A DNA stretch of 6,120 nucleotides from Phycisphaerae bacterium. Its GTDB lineage: Bacteria; Planctomycetota; Phycisphaerae; Sedimentisphaerales; Anaerobacaceae. Position 1 is the stretch's first letter, and every line of letters starts with the position of its first letter. The notes under the pieces were generated by a model, which made no database searches, was not told the origin of the DNA, and saw nothing but the letters and a program-made list of their open reading frames with translations. The stretch covers positions 1 through 6,120 of the forward strand of contig DAOVNI010000109.1 in assembly GCA_030630315.1 (NCBI GenBank), written 5' to 3'. This document shows positions 3,332 through 6,120 of the stretch, in pieces. The position numbers were made by a program, and so were the translations under genes.

Positions 3332-5212
3332 ATGAATAATGTAAACGAATTATTGAAGGAAAAGCTGACAATGGAAAATTACAACAGGCTCATCGCTCTG
3401 GACAACCCGAAGATGCACGATTTCATCGCCGATGCGATTGAGCTTACCCGCCCGGCCTCGGTCTTTGTCTGCACCGATTCGCCTGCAGATATAGCTTATA
3501 TTCGCGACCTCGCGATAAGAAACGGCGAAGAAATTCCCCTCAACATCCCCGGTCATACCTGTCATTTCGACGGATACTACGACCAGGCCCGCGATAAAGC
3601 CCAAACAAAATATCTACTGCCGCCCGGCTCGGAGTTGGGCGAGAGTCTTAATTCCATTGATAAATCCGCTGGCGTCGAAGAGGTTCGCTCATATCTTACA
3701 GATTCAATGGCTGACCGGGAAATGCTGATTTGCTTCTGGTGCCTGGGCCCAACCGATTCAGACTTCTCTATTCCCTGCGTTCAGATAACGGATTCACCTT
3801 ACGTCGCCCACAGCGAAAGCATTCTCTATCGGCCCGGGTACGAGCAATTCAAAAAATTTGGCACATCACCGGAATTCTTTAGATTCATCCATTCCGAAGG
3901 TGAGCTTGAAAACGCCGTCAGCAAAAACATCGACAAACGCCGAATTTACATCGACCTCGAAGAGGACCTGGTCTACAGCGTCAACACCCAATACGGCGGC
4001 AATACTATAGGCCTGAAAAAATTGGCCCTGCGATTGGCCATCAACAAGGCCTCAAATAAAGGCTGGCTCGCAGAGCATATGTTTGTTATGGGCGCTCACG
4101 GCCCGGCCGGCCGCGTAACTTACTTTGCCGGCGCATTCCCGTCGGCCTGCGGAAAAACCTCAACCTCAATGCTGCCCGGACAAACCATCATCGGTGATGA
4201 CATCGCTTACTTACGCAAAAAGCAAGGCCAAATCCGCTGCGTAAATGTCGAAAAGGGCATTTTCGGCATCATTCGCGACGTCAATACAAAAGACGACCCC
4301 ATTATTTACGAGGCGCTTACAAGTCCACTTGAGGTCATTTTCTCCAACGTCTTGATTGGTAGTGAAAACAGACCGCATTGGCTCAGTATGGGCTGCGAAT
4401 TGCCAACCGAGGGAATCAACCATTCCGGCAAATGGCACAAAGGAAAAACCGACTCAAAAGGTAACGAAATTACCGCCTCGCACAAAAATGCTCGCTATTG
4501 CCTGAATATCCCGGACCTCAGAAATCGTGACCCGTTGCTTGATGACCCGGAGGGTGTGCCGGTCGGCGGCATCGTTTACGGCGGACGAGATAGTGACACC
4601 TGGGTCCCCGTTGAGCAGGCCTTCAACTGGACTGAGGGCATCATACTAAAAGGTGCCGCCCTCGAATCAGAAACCACCGCTGCAACGCTCGGCAAAGAGG
4701 GCGTCAGAACCTTCAATTTAATGTCAAATCTCGATTTCCTCTCAATCCCCCTCGGCCGATACATCCAAATCAATCTGGATTTTGCAAATGATATCGAGAA
4801 TCCGCCATCGATTTTCTCGGTCAATTATTTCCTCAGGGACAAAACCGGCAAATACTTAAACGGTATGGCCGACAAAAAAGTCTGGATTTTATGGGCGGAA
4901 CTTCGCGTAAACGGCGACGTCGATGCTCTCGAAACGCCGACCGGCCTTATACCGAAATACGAAGATTTGGCAAAGCTGTTCAAAGACCATCTTGATACGG
5001 AATATGCAAAGGCCGATTATGTCCGGCAGTTCACAATTCGCATACCGGAAAACTTCGCCAAGCTCGACCGTGTTGAGAAAATTTACAAAGAAAAGATCTC
5101 AGACACCCCTCAGATTCTCTTTGACACCTTTGTCGAGGTTCGCAAACGCCTGAAAAGTGCTCAGGACAAGCACGGCGATTACATCTCGCCGTTTGATTTA
5201 TCAACACAGTAG
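3332..5212 (+). CDS. pckA: Phosphoenolpyruvate carboxykinase (GTP type, archaeal-like)
   Basis: This cytosolic enzyme interconverts oxaloacetate + GTP and phosphoenolpyruvate + CO2 + GDP, linking C4 acids to gluconeogenesis or working anaplerotically. The length, 626 residues, is usual for the GTP family; ATP-type enzymes are shorter and have a different P-loop context. Visible motifs: the substrate-binding YGGN loop (221-224) followed by LKKLALR with the metal-site lysine, EHM (248-250) carrying the metal-binding histidine, P-loop FPSACGKTS (269-277) with the family's reactive cysteine C273, and kinase-2 GDDIA (288-292). The C-terminal part reads SVNYFLRD (496-503) and TPTGLIPKYEDL (535-546), closer to archaeal-type than to animal or typical bacterial members. 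GDDIA is followed by Y rather than the usual W. ATG 3332 lies 12 nt after AAGGAGG (3313-3319), slightly long; a five-codon frame at 3322-3339 overlaps this start. It has its own promoter and leader hairpin. Confidence 0.95.
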   Translation: MNNVNELLKEKLTMENYNRLIALDNPKMHDFIADAIELTRPASVFVCTDSPADIAYIRDLAIRNGEEIPLNIPGHTCHFDGYYDQARDKAQTKYLLPPGSELGESLNSIDKSAGVEEVRSYLTDSMADREMLICFWCLGPTDSDFSIPCVQITDSPYVAHSESILYRPGYEQFKKFGTSPEFFRFIHSEGELENAVSKNIDKRRIYIDLEEDLVYSVNTQYGGNTIGLKKLALRLAINKASNKGWLAEHMFVMGAHGPAGRVTYFAGAFPSACGKTSTSMLPGQTIIGDDIAYLRKKQGQIRCVNVEKGIFGIIRDVNTKDDPIIYEALTSPLEVIFSNVLIGSENRPHWLSMGCELPTEGINHSGKWHKGKTDSKGNEITASHKNARYCLNIPDLRNRDPLLDDPEGVPVGGIVYGGRDSDTWVPVEQAFNWTEGIILKGAALESETTAATLGKEGVRTFNLMSNLDFLSIPLGRYIQINLDFANDIENPPSIFSVNYFLRDKTGKYLNGMADKKVWILWAELRVNGDVDALETPTGLIPKYEDLAKLFKDHLDTEYAKADYVRQFTIRIPENFAKLDRVEKIYKEKISDTPQILFDTFVEVRKRLKSAQDKHGDYISPFDLSTQ

Positions 5213-5257
5213 GGGGTATTAACTATTGTTGACTTTGGATTTCGCCTGTCTGTATCG

Positions 5258-5285
5258 ATATGGGTGGTCCGCGAACCGCCCATAT
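5258..5285 (+). terminator. Long hairpin after pckA (possible terminator)
   Basis: ATATGGGTGGT (5258-5268) pairs with ACCGCCCATAT (5275-5285) over 11 base pairs including one G-U, with loop CCGCGA. It begins 45 bp after the pckA stop. Only three Ts (5285-5287) end the stem, so termination would be weak. A TTGACT at 5229-5234 upstream has no good -10 partner, so a leader role for the next gene is less likely but open. Confidence 0.4.
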
Positions 5286-5288
5286 TTC

Positions 5289-5320
5289 GCTCAGTGGTGT
5301 AGCTGAGCAGGTAATACCTG
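5289..5320. promoter_or_regulatory. Two abutting dyads ahead of the small membrane-protein gene (candidate operator)
   Basis: GCTCAG (5289-5294) is inverted as CTGAGC (5303-5308). CAGGTA-A-TACCTG (5308-5320) is a perfect 13-bp palindrome sharing one base with it. They lie 37-68 bp upstream of the ATG at 5357. A short palindrome of this kind could be a repressor site; I do not recognise a regulator family from it. Confidence 0.35.
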
Positions 5321-5356
5321 AGAAATCCCGGTTGATAGAATTAGAGGTTCAATACA

Positions 5357-5803
5357 ATGGCCTATACATATCTGGCAAAACTATCGCCACGACAAAAAAT
5401 GTGGTTTATGGTGAGCGTAGTAGCGGCGCTTTTGATTAGCGCCCTTGGCATATTACGCGAACCTGACAGACCCGGTCAGGCACCAAACCAATTCACGGTT
5501 AATATGAGTATCCGGGAAATTGCCCCAAAACTGGGTGTTACCGGCAAGGGTCTGGCACGTGAGCTTGCCTTGCCACTGGACACGCCGAAGAACAAACCAC
5601 TTAATAAATTGGGGATATCTCAGGAACAACTGGAACATGCGACTGCACATATCCTTTCCCATCGCTCGACGGGACTAAAATATTACCTGTTTGCGGCAAT
5701 CGTGCCTGTGATTGGCTGGTGTACCAGTGAAAGGTGTTTGGATATAAACGCAGAAATGATAACCGAAAACAAATTTGATGCTTCAGACAAAAGAGTTGTA
5801 TGA
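5357..5803 (+). CDS. Small membrane protein of unknown function, two predicted membrane segments
   Basis: The 148-residue product starts at ATG 5357 with a modest TAGAGGT (5342-5348) 8 nt upstream. Residues 16-33 (WFMVSVVAALLISALGIL) form a membrane helix after a basic N-terminus (K8, R12, K14), predicting a cytoplasmic N-terminus. Residues 34-108 would then face outward. They hold two short helical blocks, MSIREIAPKLG (50-60) and LNKLGISQEQLEHATAHIL (82-100), linked by a LALPLDTPKNK stretch. Residues 109-122 (YYLFAAIVPVIGWC) form a short second membrane segment, followed by a polar tail with C122 and C127. The REIA-LG-LALP pattern recalls small domains attached to membrane-bound 4Fe-4S or cytochrome proteins, but no iron-sulfur or heme motif is present. 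No family is assigned. The short second helix and odd tail could mean truncation, yet no other frame continues the protein. Confidence 0.7.
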   Translation: MAYTYLAKLSPRQKMWFMVSVVAALLISALGILREPDRPGQAPNQFTVNMSIREIAPKLGVTGKGLARELALPLDTPKNKPLNKLGISQEQLEHATAHILSHRSTGLKYYLFAAIVPVIGWCTSERCLDINAEMITENKFDASDKRVV

Positions 5804-5854
5804 CCCGGCTTAATTCGAAAGTCCGTTCAAAATCATCTCGCCCAAATCATTTTA

Positions 5855-6120
5855 TTATTTCCTATTCCACCTTCTACCGCAGTTAGCAGAAAGCCCAACT
5901 AGAATTTTCTGTTGTTCGGGCGATAGGTGAGACCGAATTAGCAAAACGTGCTGTGAGGTTAGACGTTCCAGTTGGGCTCGAGCTTCCAATAACTTTTCCA
6001 ATTGTTGTAATATAACATTATCGTTCGTAGATGGAGTTTCGAGTAGTAAGGAAATTTGCTCATGTTCTTTGGAAGCAATTTTAGCAAATTCGACTGATTT
6101 TGCTTCGAATCCAGGGTCTA
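5855..6120 (-). CDS. C-terminal part of a probable periplasmic heavy-metal-sensor / Spy-CpxP-like protein (5' end outside window)
   Basis: On the minus strand the frame is open from the window edge to tandem TAA TAA stops (5855-5857 and 5852-5854), giving 87 visible residues. The segment is helical and polar: EFAKIASKEHEQISLLLE, then VILQQLEKLLEARAQLERL, then TSQHVLLIRSHLSPEQQKIL and a short basic tail. Order and spacing (a helix with EHEQ, a long LEARAQLERLT helix, a histidine-containing helix, then LSPEQQ) resemble the C-terminal half of the metal-resistance/CnrX and Spy/CpxP group of periplasmic helical proteins. These sense metals or act as chaperones. Possible metal ligands are the histidines in KEHE, SQHV and RSHL and the cysteine near the end. 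The signal peptide or membrane anchor would be outside the window. It is convergent with the 148-residue membrane protein, with 51 bp between the stops and no clear terminator. Coding is likely; family is tentative. Confidence 0.65.
   Translation of the reverse strand, partial: DPGFEAKSVEFAKIASKEHEQISLLLETPSTNDNVILQQLEKLLEARAQLERLTSQHVLLIRSHLSPEQQKILVGLSANCGRRWNRK

Noticed and set aside
3177..3371. Minus-strand open frame ending AEGQAKQRVLDDAFKKATGL
   Set aside because: The tail looks protein-like, but the frame runs through the pckA leader hairpin, ribosome site and start codon; no domain is recognised. A decayed gene remnant is possible but not supported.
5280..5356. tRNA-like D-arm sequence GCTCAGTGGTGTAGCTGAGC
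   Set aside because: It resembles the tRNA motif AGCTCAGTGGTAGAGC, but no acceptor stem, anticodon arm or T-arm can be placed around it; the following palindrome is incompatible with a tRNA fold.

Overview
The window reads as bacterial chromosomal DNA of moderate GC content. It holds single-copy housekeeping-type genes separated by unusually long, repeat- and hairpin-rich intergenic spaces. The combination of a small stand-alone FHA protein, an archaeal-like GTP-type PEP carboxykinase, nrdR followed by a separate ATP-cone protein, and dispersed GGAAT/GCAAT and (C/T)ATCGAG intergenic repeats suggests a planctomycete-like (PVC-group) bacterium, probably an uncultured or anaerobic lineage. That placement is inference and no marker gene fixes it.

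Layout, left to right. (1) 1-491: C-terminal part of a parvulin-type peptidyl-prolyl isomerase. (2) 492-1200: a 709-bp space with short inverted and tandem repeats. It also holds a promoter plus perfect-stem terminator that bracket about 260 nt of structured DNA (an unidentified ncRNA or leader), then a strong promoter overlapped by two NrdR-box-like sites 31 bp apart. (3) 1201-2354: nrdR and a second ATP-cone protein, reading as an operon that probably controls or senses nucleotides for ribonucleotide reductase. (4) 2355-2734: a space with a GC-rich hairpin, a 12-bp direct repeat, two dispersed palindromic repeats and a promoter. (5) 2735-3106: an FHA-domain-only protein. (6) 3107-3331: a promoter and a nested hairpin in the leader of pckA. 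(7) 3332-5212: pckA. (8) 5213-5356: a dense cluster of dyads. (9) 5357-5803: a small protein with two predicted membrane segments. (10) 5855-6120, minus strand: the C-terminal end of a probable periplasmic heavy-metal-sensor or Spy/CpxP-like protein, convergent with the previous gene.

Functionally, the nrdR pair is the one clear regulatory module: NrdR binds (d)ATP through its ATP-cone, and its own promoter carries what look like its operators. pckA marks the gluconeogenic/anaplerotic node and has its own promoter and structured leader. The most promising undescribed element is the 688-950 transcript upstream of nrdR. It has a promoter, several stable helices, two mutually exclusive long-range pairings and an excellent intrinsic terminator, but I do not recognise it as 6S RNA, SRP RNA, tmRNA, RNase P RNA or a riboswitch class I know.
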